A stretch of 35,718 nucleotides of DNA from Kribbella antibiotica (GTDB lineage: Bacteria; Actinomycetota; Actinomycetes; Propionibacteriales; Kribbellaceae): positions 1 to 35,718 of the forward strand of contig NZ_SMKX01000087.1 of assembly GCF_004349055.1 (NCBI RefSeq), read 5' to 3'. Shown here piece by piece: positions 1 to 10,993 of this stretch (positions within the stretch are counted from its first letter, which is position 1; each line of letters begins with the position of its first letter). Both the position numbers and the translations under genes were made by a program. The notes under the pieces are model-generated. The model was not told the DNA's origin, did not search any database, and saw only the letters and a program-made list of their open reading frames with translations.

Positions 1-1
1 G

Positions 2-270
2 GTCTACGACGCCGACGGCACCCAGGTCTCCGTCACCGCTCGCGGCGACCTCTCCGCCGCCCCCACCGCCTTCCGCCTCGCCCCCGGACGCCGAGTCGCC
101 GACAGCAACAAACTCCACCCCATCACCGCATGGGCCGGCCCCTGGACCACCGACGAACGCTGGTGGGACCCAGCCACCACCTCCCGCCAAGCCCGCTTCC
201 AGTTCGTCACCGCCGACACCCGAGCCTGGCTCTTCACCCTCAGCCAAACCGCCTGGCACCTACAGGCCAC

Positions 271-280
<10 letters not shown>
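2..280 (+). CDS. imuB: C-terminal end of a Y-family DNA polymerase (ImuB-like), 5' end outside window
   Basis: An open frame enters from the left edge and ends at TGA 278-280, giving 92 residues. The tail has the pattern I associate with the C-terminus of actinobacterial ImuB: a tryptophan-rich stretch ITAWAGPWTTDERWWDP (about residues 42-58), then a beta-rich segment FQFVTADTRAWLF and a final ATYD. ImuB is the non-catalytic Y-family subunit that links DnaE2 and ImuA' to the beta clamp in SOS mutagenesis. Neither catalytic residues nor a clamp-binding motif can be checked, because only the tail is present. The last 10 bases overlap the 3' end of the convergent sigma factor gene. The ImuB call rests on recalled family sequence, and another Y-family polymerase is the main alternative. 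Confidence 0.72.
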
Positions 281-1457
<1,177 letters not shown>

Positions 1458-1461
<4 letters not shown>

Positions 1462-1829
1462 ATGAACGCCGAGAGGTCGCGCACCGGACGGACCTCCACC
1501 ACGCTGTACGGCGCCTCCGGGATCAGGGCAACGATCTCCGCCGCGCGTTCCATCGACTCGCAGTCGAGGAGGTAGAAGCCCGCGAGCTGCTCTTTCACTT
1601 CGGCGAAAGGACCGTCCGTGGTCAGCGGCTTTCCGTCGCGGACCAGAACCTGCTTGGTCGCCGACGGCGGCGCCAGGGATTCGGACGCGAGCAGCTCGTC
1701 GCGTTCGGCCAGCGCTTCGTGCAAGGCGGCGTACCCGGCCATGCCCTCACGCTTCTGCTCGTCGCTCAGGCCGTCCCACACTGCTCGGGATTCCGGATTG
1801 CCGTAGATGAGTACCAGGAACTTAGACAC
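1458..1829 (-). CDS. YciI-like DGPF-domain protein, partner of the ECF42 sigma factor
   Basis: The 123-residue protein matches the DGPF (YCII-related) family: MSKFLVLIYG at the start, TDGPFAEVKEQLAGFYLLD (DGPF at residues 72-75) and a C-terminal VVEVRPV strand. The family has a ferredoxin-like fold. Members are usually dimeric and their chemistry is mostly unknown, although some YciI relatives have hydrolase or dehydrochlorinase activity. This is the first gene of a two-gene minus-strand operon with the ECF42 sigma gene. The start is GTG at 1829-1827. There is no clear Shine-Dalgarno sequence, so translation may be leaderless. I looked for a TGTCGA-type ECF42 -35 box in the 149 bases upstream and did not find one. 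Confidence 0.9.
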
Positions 1830-1978
1830 GGTCCAGTATCGATCGGATTACCGGTTCGCAGCACCCATAGCGGGTGACCCGCCGAGACGTTCAGGTGTAG
1901 AGGGTGTCCGGCCATGGCCCGGCCGATCGGTCCAAGTACAGTTACAGCGAATATTCAGGGTGAGAGAGGAGGGGGCGC

Positions 1979-2572
1979 GTGCCGGACTTGGAAGTGTCCG
2001 ACCGGGTGCTCACGATCCCGAACGCGCTCAGCTTCCTCAGGTTGCTGGGTGTGCCGCTGTTCCTGTGGCTGGTGCTGGGACCGCAGGAGGACGGCTGGGC
2101 GTTGCTCGTGCTGGCGATCTCCGGGTTCACGGACTGGGCCGACGGCCAGATCGCGCGGCGGATGAACCAGACCACGCGGCTCGGGCAGATGCTCGACCCG
2201 GTGGCCGACCGGCTGTACATCTTCGCCACGGTGATCGGCCTGGCGTTGCGCGACATCATTCCGTGGTGGCTGGCGATTGCGCTGCCGCTGCGTGACCTGT
2301 TGCTCACGTTCACGTTGCCGGCGCTGCATCGTCGCGGCTTCAACGCGTTGCCGGTGCACTTCCTCGGGAAGTCGGCGACCTTCTGTCTGCTCTATGCGTT
2401 CCCGTTGCTGCTGCTCGGTGACGGCGACAGCACGCTGAACCTGCTGGCCCGGGTGTTCGGCTGGGCGTTCGCCATCTGGGGTACGGCGCTCTACTACTGG
2501 GCCGGTGTCCTCTACTTCGAGCAGCTGCGGCACCTGATCCAGACAGTGAAACCGATCGACAAGGCCCGGTAG
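1979..2572 (+). CDS. pgsA: CDP-alcohol phosphatidyltransferase (PgsA/cardiolipin synthase-like)
   Basis: This 197-residue polytopic membrane enzyme carries the full CDP-alcohol phosphotransferase signature D-x2-DG-x2-AR-x8-G-x3-D-x3-D: D52, D55-G56, A59-R60, G69, D73 and D77. Enzymes with this motif transfer a phosphatidyl group from CDP-diacylglycerol to an alcohol at the membrane. The alcohol may be glycerol-3-phosphate, or phosphatidylglycerol in actinobacterial cardiolipin synthases. The M. tuberculosis gene in the same synteny (Rv1822, pgsA2) has been argued to be a cardiolipin synthase, so the substrate cannot be fixed from sequence. Hydrophobic segments lie at about residues 18-50, 80-110 and 130-180. 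The start is GTG 1979, preceded by a strong GAGGAGG-type ribosome binding site. It heads the conserved block and ends 5 bases before the next gene. Confidence 0.88.
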   Translation: MPDLEVSDRVLTIPNALSFLRLLGVPLFLWLVLGPQEDGWALLVLAISGFTDWADGQIARRMNQTTRLGQMLDPVADRLYIFATVIGLALRDIIPWWLAIALPLRDLLLTFTLPALHRRGFNALPVHFLGKSATFCLLYAFPLLLLGDGDSTLNLLARVFGWAFAIWGTALYYWAGVLYFEQLRHLIQTVKPIDKAR

Positions 2573-2577
2573 TCACA

Positions 2578-3420
2578 GTGACCGAGCCCGCGACCAAACC
2601 AGCACCGCCGCAGCGCCGCGTCGACGCCTCGATGTCGCTGCTGAACAACCTGATGGCGCACCCGATCGACGAGGGGTACGCCGTTGCCGCCCGGAGCCGG
2701 CCGCAGCAGGACGGCAAGCCGGCCCGCGTGCGGCACCGGGTGCTGCTGACGGCAGCGGCGCTGGTGCTCGGGTTCTTGCTGGCGGTCGCGGCGGCCCAGA
2801 ACTACCAAGCGGCTCCGGAGGCGGAGAAGCAGCGCAAAGAGCTGATCACCCGGATCAACCAGGCCGACGACCGGCTGGACGGGTTGCGCACCGACCAGGC
2901 CAAGCTTGCCAACGAGGTTCGCGGGCTGCAGGCCGAGGGACTGGGCAGCGCCAGCGATGGTACGGCGCTCCAGCAGCAGCTCAACGATTTGGAGCTGCAG
3001 ACCGGGGCAGTCGCGGTGACCGGTCCCGGGGTCAAGGTCGTTGTCGACGACGCCAAGGACGCGGACAAGGAAGGCCGGCTGCTCGACGTCGACGTCCAGC
3101 AGCTCGTCAACGGGTTATGGACCGCGGGTGCGGAGGCGATCGCGGTGAACGGTCACCGGCTCACCGCGATGACCGCGATCCGTAGTGCGGGCAGTGCGAT
3201 CACGGTCGACTACGTGTCGCTGACCCCGCCGTACACGGTGCTGGCGATCGGTGACACCGCGACGCTGGAAGCCCGGTTCGCGCAGAGCTCAGGTGGCCAG
3301 TGGGTGCAGTACCTGGTCAGCAACTTCGATGTCCGGAAGACGATCACGACGGAGGATTCCTTGCTGGTGCCGGCGGACGCGACCATCGCGCTGCGATACG
3401 CGAAGGTGATCAAGAAATGA
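2578..3420 (+). CDS. DUF881 membrane-anchored coiled-coil protein (first copy)
   Basis: The 280-residue protein has a cytoplasmic N-terminus of about 55 residues, one transmembrane segment (about 58-76, VLLTAAALVLGFLLAVAAA), a coiled coil (about 80-125) and a C-terminal DUF881 domain (about 130-275, with GPGVKVVVDDA, LVNGLWTAGAEAIAVNGHRL and PPYTVLAIGD). DUF881 proteins are widespread in Gram-positive bacteria and often lie near division or envelope genes. Their biochemical function is not established. The GTG at 2578 has no clear ribosome binding site. In-frame ATG 2632 is a possible later start that would leave the domains intact. It corresponds by position to Rv1823, and its stop overlaps the start of the next gene by ATGA. 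Confidence 0.85.
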   Translation: MTEPATKPAPPQRRVDASMSLLNNLMAHPIDEGYAVAARSRPQQDGKPARVRHRVLLTAAALVLGFLLAVAAAQNYQAAPEAEKQRKELITRINQADDRLDGLRTDQAKLANEVRGLQAEGLGSASDGTALQQQLNDLELQTGAVAVTGPGVKVVVDDAKDADKEGRLLDVDVQQLVNGLWTAGAEAIAVNGHRLTAMTAIRSAGSAITVDYVSLTPPYTVLAIGDTATLEARFAQSSGGQWVQYLVSNFDVRKTITTEDSLLVPADATIALRYAKVIKK

Positions 3421-3749
3421 TCGCGGTGCTCGGACTGGTCGTCGGAGTGGTGATCGGGCTGCTGCTGGCACCCGACGTACCGGAGTGGGCGCAGCCCTAT
3501 CTGCCGATCGCGGTCGTCGCGGCGCTGGACGCGGTGTTCGGCGCGCTGCGGGCGTTCCTGGACGGGATCTTCGACGACAAGGTGTTCGTCGTGTCGTTCG
3601 TGTCGAACGTGCTGATCGCGGCGCTGATCGTCTACCTGGGTGACCAGCTCGGCGTCGGCTCGCAGCTGTCCACCGGCGTGGTCGTCGTCCTGGGCATCCG
3701 CATCTTCACCAACATGGCCGCCATCCGCCGCCACGTCTTCCGGGCCTGA
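3417..3749 (+). CDS. sbp: Small basic protein (DUF1290) with three membrane segments
   Basis: This 110-residue membrane protein belongs to the DUF1290/small basic protein family. It has three hydrophobic stretches (about residues 1-20, 28-48 and 60-80), the internal signature ALDAVFGALRAFLDGIFDDKVFVVSFVSN, and a positively charged C-terminus (IRRHVFRA). The family name comes from the gene beside ftsZ/divIB in Bacillus, and its molecular function is unknown. The start is ATG 3417, overlapping the upstream TGA as ATGA, which argues for coupled translation with the first DUF881 gene. The arrangement DUF881, small basic protein, DUF881 is conserved in actinobacteria and suggests that the three products act together in the membrane (inference). 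Confidence 0.88.
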   Translation: MIAVLGLVVGVVIGLLLAPDVPEWAQPYLPIAVVAALDAVFGALRAFLDGIFDDKVFVVSFVSNVLIAALIVYLGDQLGVGSQLSTGVVVVLGIRIFTNMAAIRRHVFRA

Positions 3750-3751
3750 GT

Positions 3752-4888
3752 ATGAGCGACGAGAAACCGGACGCCCCCGAGCCGGAGAAGCCCGCGCCCG
3801 ACAAGATCGCGCCTGAGAAGGTCGCGTCTGACAAGGTCGCGTCTGACAAGGTCGAGCCGGAGAAGGTCGAGCCGGAGAAGGTCGAGCCGGAGAAGGCCGA
3901 GCCGGAGAAGGCCGAGCCCAAGAAGGCCGAGCCGGACAAGTCCGCCGCGGAAGACCAGCCGACGGTGATCGCGAGCTGGTGGGGCCAGGACGGTACGCCG
4001 ACCGAGCCCCCGAAGCCTGCTGAGCGGCCGAAGGCCGAGCACGCCAAGCCGCCGCGCTTCGAACCGCAGATCAAGCCGGAGCCGGAGCCTGAGCCGGTCG
4101 AGCAGGAGCATCCGGCGGAGCCGACGCCGATGCCTGCCGCCAAGAAGCCACGCACTCCGAACCTGGCGCTGCGGCGGTTGAAAGCCGGTTTCAAGCCGTC
4201 CCGCGGCCAGGCGATCGTGGCCGTCGTCCTCGCCCTGGTCGCCTGTACGGCGGTCGTCCAGGTGCGGGTGAATCGCGCCGACGACGGGTATCAGAACGCG
4301 CGCCGTGAGGACCTGATCGCGATCCTCGACGGCCTCGGCCAGAACACCCGGCGGCTGGAGAGCGAGATCGCCGAGCTGGAGGAGCGCAAGAACACACTGT
4401 CCTCCAGCGCCGACAAGGCGAAGACTGCGGCCGAGCAGGCCGACGCGCAGATCCGCACCCTCGGCATCCTGGCCGGCACCCTGCCGGCTCGCGGCCCGGG
4501 TGTCCGCATCACGCTGAACGATCCGCAGGGCAAGATGACATCCAGCAACCTGCTGGATGCGATCGAGGAGCTGCGCGACGCCGGCGCCGAGGCGATCCAG
4601 ATCAACGGGACAGTGCGCGTCGTCGCGAGTACGGACTTCGTCGACGACGCCCCCGGGATCCGGATCGACAACCTGAAGGTGAACTCGCCGTACGTGATCG
4701 AGGCGATCGGCGATTCGCACAGCCTGGCGGAGGCGTCCAATTTCCCCGGGGGTCTGGTCAGTGAGGTGACCGGTCCCCAGGTCGGCGGTACGGCGGATGT
4801 GAACGAGGAGACCAGCATCGCCATCACTGCCTTGCACGCGCAGGAAGAGCATCGCTACGCTCGCCCGGCGCCCAGCCCGACCAAGTAG
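3752..4888 (+). CDS. DUF881 membrane protein with N-terminal Lys/Glu/Pro pentapeptide repeats (second copy)
   Basis: The 378-residue protein has a long, disordered, charged N-terminus (about 1-145), a single transmembrane segment (about 151-171, AIVAVVLALVACTAVVQV), a coiled coil (about 180-235) and a DUF881 domain (about 240-370, with GPGVRITLND, LLDAIEELRDAGAEAIQING and SPYVIEAIGD). Residues 10-64 are eleven tandem pentapeptides of the EPEKV type. The predicted topology puts the repeats in the cytoplasm and DUF881 outside. The start is ATG 3752, two bases after the preceding stop. No strong ribosome binding site is seen, so coupling is likely. It corresponds to Rv1825 by position. The extended repeat tail could reach other proteins or DNA, which is inference only. 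Confidence 0.86.
   Translation: MSDEKPDAPEPEKPAPDKIAPEKVASDKVASDKVEPEKVEPEKVEPEKAEPEKAEPKKAEPDKSAAEDQPTVIASWWGQDGTPTEPPKPAERPKAEHAKPPRFEPQIKPEPEPEPVEQEHPAEPTPMPAAKKPRTPNLALRRLKAGFKPSRGQAIVAVVLALVACTAVVQVRVNRADDGYQNARREDLIAILDGLGQNTRRLESEIAELEERKNTLSSSADKAKTAAEQADAQIRTLGILAGTLPARGPGVRITLNDPQGKMTSSNLLDAIEELRDAGAEAIQINGTVRVVASTDFVDDAPGIRIDNLKVNSPYVIEAIGDSHSLAEASNFPGGLVSEVTGPQVGGTADVNEETSIAITALHAQEEHRYARPAPSPTK
3779..3943 (+). repeat. Eleven tandem 15-base units inside the second DUF881 gene
   Basis: The DNA repeats with a 15-base period. Units of the type GAGCCGGAGAAGGTC alternate with variants such as GCGTCTGACAAGGTC, and each encodes a pentapeptide ending in Lys plus a small residue. The central copies are nearly identical at the DNA level (two exact pairs and several one-base variants), which suggests recent expansion by slippage. 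Because the unit is a multiple of three, copy-number change would keep the frame. Confidence 0.9.
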
Positions 4889-4927
4889 TTGTCACTTCCA
4901 GCAAGCCTTCCAGAAAGAGGAACGACG

Positions 4928-5311
4928 GTGTACCCCGAAGACCTGAAGTACACGGCCGAGCACGAATGGGTGAAGGTCAACGAAGAGGCCCCGGTGCGGA
5001 TCGGTATCACCGACTTCGCCCAGGACGCGCTCGGCGACATCGTCTACGTCCAGCTCCCCGAGGTCGGTAGCGCGGTACGCGCCGGCGACACCTGTGGCGA
5101 GCTCGAGTCGACCAAGAGCGTGAGCGACCTGTTCGCTCCGGTGAACGGCACCGTGCGTGCGGTGAACGAGGCGCTGGCCGACCAGCCCGACCTCGTCAAC
5201 ACCGACCCGTACGGCGAGGGCTGGCTGCTCGACATCGAGGTCGACGACATCACCGAGGTCGAGGCCTTGATGGATGCCGAGACCTACAAGGGCCAGCTCG
5301 ACCCGAGCTAG
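4928..5311 (+). CDS. gcvH: Glycine cleavage system H protein (lipoyl carrier)
   Basis: GcvH carries the aminomethyl group on a lipoyl arm between GcvP, GcvT and dihydrolipoyl dehydrogenase during glycine breakdown. The 127-residue product is of normal family length. It begins MYPEDLKYTAEHEWV and contains the lipoylation motif GELESTKSVSDL with the modified lysine at K63. It ends with the expected YGEGWLLDIEV and a C-terminal helix region. I chose GTG 4928 because it follows the GAAAGAGGAA ribosome binding site and starts at the usual family N-terminus. An upstream in-frame start would only add a non-conserved leader. The gene lies in the same block as gcvP, but with four regulatory or unknown genes between. 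gcvT is not in the window. Confidence 0.96.
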   Translation: MYPEDLKYTAEHEWVKVNEEAPVRIGITDFAQDALGDIVYVQLPEVGSAVRAGDTCGELESTKSVSDLFAPVNGTVRAVNEALADQPDLVNTDPYGEGWLLDIEVDDITEVEALMDAETYKGQLDPS

Positions 5312-5330
5312 GACCATCCTGGTAGGTTTA

Positions 5331-5365
5331 CCGGACCTCAACCGCTGGTAGAGGGTTGAGGCCGG
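5331..5365 (+). terminator. Hairpin downstream of gcvH, possible terminator or attenuator
   Basis: CCTCAACC (5336-5343) pairs perfectly with GGTTGAGG (5354-5361) around a 10-base loop. CCGG on both flanks can extend the stem past a bulged A at 5335. It begins about 20 bases after the gcvH stop. There is no U-tract, so it may be a weak terminator, an RNA-stabilising end or an attenuator before the FHA gene. Confidence 0.5.
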
Positions 5366-5379
5366 GTACACACTTGTTC

Positions 5380-5414
5380 CACGGGGTTCACGACACTCAC
5401 GGGGTCTACGACAC
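5380..5414 (+). repeat. Two tandem 17-base near-identical repeats upstream of the FHA gene
   Basis: CACGGGGTTCACGACAC (5380-5396) and CACGGGGTCTACGACAC (5398-5414) differ at two positions and are spaced with an 18-base period. They end about 35 bases before the FHA start codon. Repeated same-face or near-same-face sites of this kind can bind a regulator, but no known operator is recognised. Confidence 0.6.
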
Positions 5415-5448
5415 AACGTCGCCTAACGGCGATCGGGAGGATCACAGC

Positions 5449-5979
5449 ATGCCGTTCTGCAACCAGTGCGGGCACGAGAACTCCGAGGGCAGCCGCTTCT
5501 GCTCGCAGTGCGGAGCGATGCTCCCTGGCGCGGACCGACCGGCCGCCGCGACGCCGACGCCGGGTGTGACGGACACCGCGATGCTGACGCCGATCAGCGC
5601 CGAGCCCGAGACCGAGCGCTTCGACCAGGGCGAGCCGCTGTCGGCCGACGACCAGGCCGCGGTCGGTGCACTGCCTGCTGGGTCGGCACTGCTGATCGTC
5701 CAGCGTGGCCCGAACGCGGGCAGCCGGTTCCTGCTCGACGTCGACGTGGTCACCGCCGGCCGGCACCCGGACAGCGACATCTTCCTCGACGACGTGACGG
5801 TCTCCCGCCGGCATGCCGAGTTCCGCCGCGACGCGTACGGCGTCAAGGTGCGCGACGTCGGCAGCCTGAACGGCACCTACGTGAACCGGGACCGGATCGA
5901 CGAGGTCCAGCTGACGAACGGCGACGAGGTCCAGATCGGCAAGTACCGGCTGGTCTACTACGCCAGTGGCCAGGCCTGA
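5449..5979 (+). CDS. garA: Zinc-ribbon/FHA-domain protein (GarA/OdhI-like)
   Basis: The 176-residue protein has an N-terminal zinc ribbon (C4-x2-C7 and C18-x2-C21), a flexible linker and a C-terminal FHA domain (about 82-170). The FHA domain keeps the phosphothreonine-binding residues: GR104-105, S119-R120 with H122, and N141-G142-T143. In mycobacteria and corynebacteria the FHA protein in this position (GarA/OdhI) is phosphorylated by Ser/Thr kinases and controls 2-oxoglutarate dehydrogenase and glutamate metabolism. The linker holds a possible phosphoacceptor, T55 in PETERF, but it is not a clean match to the ETTS motif, so the switch mechanism is unproven here. The start is ATG 5449 after GGGAGG. 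The ribbon is not part of mycobacterial GarA as I recall it. The next gene begins 14 bases inside this one. Confidence 0.85.
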   Translation: MPFCNQCGHENSEGSRFCSQCGAMLPGADRPAAATPTPGVTDTAMLTPISAEPETERFDQGEPLSADDQAAVGALPAGSALLIVQRGPNAGSRFLLDVDVVTAGRHPDSDIFLDDVTVSRRHAEFRRDAYGVKVRDVGSLNGTYVNRDRIDEVQLTNGDEVQIGKYRLVYYASGQA

Positions 5980-6625
5980 GCTCTCGATCGGCGAGGTCCT
6001 GCAGCTGCTGCAGGCCGAGTTCAGCGATGTCACCATCTCCAAGATCCGCTTCCTGGAAGCCGAGGGGCTGGTGACACCGGCCCGCACCGCGTCGGGCTAC
6101 CGCAAGTTCGCGGCGGCCGACGTGGAGCGGCTGCGCTACGTGCTGACCGCGCAACGCGACCAGTACCTGCCGCTGAAGGTCATCAAGGAGCACCTCGGTG
6201 CCCTGGACCGCGGCCTGCGCCCAGCCGCCGGTGGACCGCCGATCGCCCCCAGTACGACGGACGCCGGGCCGGCCGCCGACGATTTCGGTGCGACCGGCAC
6301 CGACCTGAGCCTGACCAAGGCGGAGCTGTGTGCCGCCGCCGGAGTCAGTACGGCGCTCCTGGCCGAACTGGAGAGTCACGGCCTGATCGTGGCCGACGGC
6401 AAGCATTACGGCGGCGACGCGATTGTCGTGGCCCAGGTCGCGGCGGAACTGTCGGCGTACGGGATCGAACCGCGGCACCTGCGCCCGTTCCGGACCGCGG
6501 CCGATCGCGAGGTCGGACTGATCGAGCAGGTCACCGGCCCCCGCCGTACCGATCAGACGCAGGAACTGGCGGCACTGACTGTCAGGTTGCACACGGCTCT
6601 GGTGAGATCCCGGCTGCCGCGCTGA
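5966..6625 (+). CDS. ftsR: MerR-family regulator (FtsR/Rv1828-like)
   Basis: The 219-residue protein has a MerR winged helix-turn-helix at about residues 6-75 (LSIGEVLQLLQAEFSDVTISKIRFLE, then GLVTPARTASGYRKF), followed by a linker and a C-terminal helical domain (about 110-215). The C-terminal part lacks metal-binding cysteine clusters, so it is not a classical metal or oxidative-stress MerR. The gene between the FHA protein and the DUF151 protein corresponds to Rv1828 and to corynebacterial FtsR, an activator of ftsZ. The target here is inferred from synteny. GTG 5966 is favoured because the frame opens there and the protein starts at the normal length. It overlaps the FHA gene by 14 bases, indicating one transcript. 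Confidence 0.86.
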   Translation: MARPELSIGEVLQLLQAEFSDVTISKIRFLEAEGLVTPARTASGYRKFAAADVERLRYVLTAQRDQYLPLKVIKEHLGALDRGLRPAAGGPPIAPSTTDAGPAADDFGATGTDLSLTKAELCAAAGVSTALLAELESHGLIVADGKHYGGDAIVVAQVAAELSAYGIEPRHLRPFRTAADREVGLIEQVTGPRRTDQTQELAALTVRLHTALVRSRLPR

Positions 6626-6648
6626 TTCTCGCGGAGTAGGCTGATGGT

Positions 6649-7140
6649 GTGCGCGAAGTCGACGTAGTCGGAGTCCGGGTAGAGATGCCCTCGAGTCAGC
6701 CCATCGTGCTGCTCCGGGAGGTCGGCGGTGAGCGGTATCTGCCGATCTGGATCGGTGCGGCCGAGGCGAGTGCGATCGCTTTCGCGCAGCAGGGGATGGA
6801 GCCACCACGGCCGCTGACCCATGATCTGTTCGCGGAGACGATCCGGGTGCTCGGGCACACGCTCAGCCAGGTCCGGATCGTGAGCCTGACCGACGGGGTC
6901 TTCGAGGCGATCCTGGTCTTCGACGACAAGACCGAGATCTCGGCCCGCCCGTCGGACTCGATCGCGATCGCGCTGCGCACCGGGACGCCGGTTTTCTGCA
7001 CCGAGGAGATCCTCGCCGAGGCCGGGATTCCGGTTCCGGAGAGTGAGAACGAGGCCGACGAGGTGCAGGAGGAAGAGGAGGTCGAGCGCTTCCGCGAGTT
7101 CCTCGACCAGGTCACACCCGAGGACTTCGACAAGAGCTGA
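6649..7140 (+). CDS. DUF151 (bifunctional nuclease family) protein
   Basis: The 163-residue protein is a DUF151 member: VDVVGVRVEMPSSQPIVLL at the start, RYLPIWIGAAEASAIA (about 28-43), RPLTHDLF (about 53-60) and SARPSDSIAIALRTGTPVF (about 103-121). An acidic, coiled C-terminal tail follows (EVQEEEEVERFREFLDQV). Plant and thermophile relatives have been reported to cleave nucleic acid, but the actinobacterial role (Rv1829 position) is not settled. The start is GTG 6649, with GGAG at 6632-6635 as a distant ribosome binding site. A gap of 23 bases from the MerR gene suggests co-transcription. A 190-base gap follows, which holds a likely promoter for the next gene. Confidence 0.88.
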   Translation: MREVDVVGVRVEMPSSQPIVLLREVGGERYLPIWIGAAEASAIAFAQQGMEPPRPLTHDLFAETIRVLGHTLSQVRIVSLTDGVFEAILVFDDKTEISARPSDSIAIALRTGTPVFCTEEILAEAGIPVPESENEADEVQEEEEVERFREFLDQVTPEDFDKS

Positions 7141-7231
7141 GGCCGCTCCGGGAGCCTGAAACAGGCAAGACCGGGAAGGTAACGATTCGTGTGGGAGTCG
7201 CGACACGCTAACGCCCTCGATGCGGTTGTCG

Positions 7232-7260
7232 TTGACCCTCCCAGGTCGGCGGCTTACCGT
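7232..7260 (+). promoter_or_regulatory. Putative housekeeping promoter before the second MerR gene
   Basis: TTGACC (7232-7237) and TACCGT (7255-7260, fitting TAnnnT) are separated by 17 bases, the optimal spacing for a principal sigma factor promoter. They lie about 70 bases upstream of the GTG of the MerR gene in a 190-base non-coding gap. No transcription data are available. Confidence 0.45.
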
Positions 7261-7330
7261 GAAGGAGTCGTGGGGCACCGTTACTCCACGGAGATGACTC
7301 GTTCCAGTAGGTATTCAGGGAGGCTCAGGC

Positions 7331-7951
7331 GTGACACGCACCGGCGACACGGATCTGACGGCGCAGTCGACGTCCGAAGCACGCGCCGAGGCGGCGATCA
7401 CCGCCGGCGTTCAGGGCCTGCTTTTCGAGGACGACCTGCGGCCGATGCCGGCCGATGTCGGGTTCCGTGGACCGACCGCCTGTTCCGCTGCCGGGATTAC
7501 GTACCGTCAGCTCGACTACTGGGCGCGGACCGGACTGGTTTCGCCGTCCGTGCGTCCCGCGACCGGCTCGGGCACGCAGCGTCTCTACGGCTTCCGTGAC
7601 GTTCTGTTGCTCAAGGTGATCAAGCGGCTGCTCGACGCCGGGATCTCCCTGCAGCAGATCCGGACGGCGATCGCCCACCTGAGCAAGCGTGGCATCGACG
7701 ACCTGACCCAGATCACTCTGATGAGTGACGGCGCGTCGGTCTACATGTGCACCTCGCCGGACGAGGTGATCGACCTGCTGGCCGGTGGCCAGGGAGTCTT
7801 CGGCATCGCCCTCGGCGGTGTCTGGCGTGAGGTCGAGGGCTCGCTGTCCGAGCTGCCGACCGAGCGTGCCGATGGTCACGCCGACGGCGAGGGCGAGAGC
7901 CACGCGAGCGACGAGCTCGCTGCCCGCCGCCGGGCCCGCATGACCGGCTGA
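7331..7951 (+). CDS. MerR-family regulator (Rv1830-like)
   Basis: The 206-residue protein has a non-conserved N-terminus, then a MerR helix-turn-helix at about residues 48-118 (GPTACSAAGITYRQLDYWARTGLVSPS, then GSGTQRLYGFRDVLLLKVIKRLLDAGISLQQIR) and a C-terminal effector-like region (about 120-185, with VYMCTSPDEVIDLLAGGQGVFGIALGGVWRE). The equivalent mycobacterial gene (Rv1830, called ResR or McdR) affects growth and division recovery after antibiotics, so a division-related role is likely by synteny. The start is GTG 7331, preceded by GGGAGGC. It ends 25 bases before the P1 stem of the glycine riboswitch, so read-through into the leader is possible. Confidence 0.87.
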   Translation: MTRTGDTDLTAQSTSEARAEAAITAGVQGLLFEDDLRPMPADVGFRGPTACSAAGITYRQLDYWARTGLVSPSVRPATGSGTQRLYGFRDVLLLKVIKRLLDAGISLQQIRTAIAHLSKRGIDDLTQITLMSDGASVYMCTSPDEVIDLLAGGQGVFGIALGGVWREVEGSLSELPTERADGHADGEGESHASDELAARRRARMTG

Positions 7952-7976
7952 GGTACCCTCTGTTCTAGCTGTTCAC

Positions 7977-8097
7977 CGCACTCGGGAGAGACCCGTGCAA
8001 TTCGGGCGCCGAAGGGGCAATTCCTCCCCGGAACCTCTCAGGCCCATGGACCGAGTGCGATAGGCGACTCTGAAGCGTGCGCTCGTGCGTGACAGAG
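7977..8097 (+). promoter_or_regulatory. Glycine riboswitch: one full aptamer plus downstream ghost-like stem
   Basis: The leader of gcvP contains the glycine aptamer. A perfect 9-base-pair P1 is formed by CGCACTCGG (7977-7985) and CCGAGTGCG (8051-8059). Inside it lie the conserved blocks GGGAGAGACC, GCCGAAGGGGCAA and CCTCTCAGGCCCATGGACC. Directly 3' there is a second stem, CTCTG (8068-8072) with CAGAG (8093-8097), around a G/C/T-rich loop. It lacks a full second aptamer core, as in type-1 singlet glycine riboswitches with a ghost aptamer. Glycine binding is expected to raise gcvP expression. Confidence 0.92.
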
Positions 8098-8136
8098 GGG
8101 GAGGCCCCCGGAAGCTACAGCAAGCAACGGAGCCTC
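8097..8136 (+). promoter_or_regulatory. Candidate expression platform of the glycine riboswitch
   Basis: Two mutually exclusive foldings are visible. GGGGG (8097-8101) can pair with CCCCC (8105-8109) in a tight hairpin. Alternatively GAGGCCCC (8101-8108) can pair with GGAGCCTC (8129-8136) with one mismatch, which would bury the gcvP ribosome binding site GGAG (8129-8132). No U-tract terminator follows. This fits translational control, but which form glycine favours cannot be told by eye. Confidence 0.5.
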
Positions 8137-8140
8137 TTTG

Positions 8141-10972
<2,832 letters not shown>

Positions 10973-10993
10973 CCCTTCCGCGCATCTGAATCA

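Noticed and set aside
1830..1978. ECF42 autoregulatory promoter upstream of the DGPF gene
   Set aside because: No TGTCGA-type -35 box was found on the minus strand in this gap, so no promoter is claimed.
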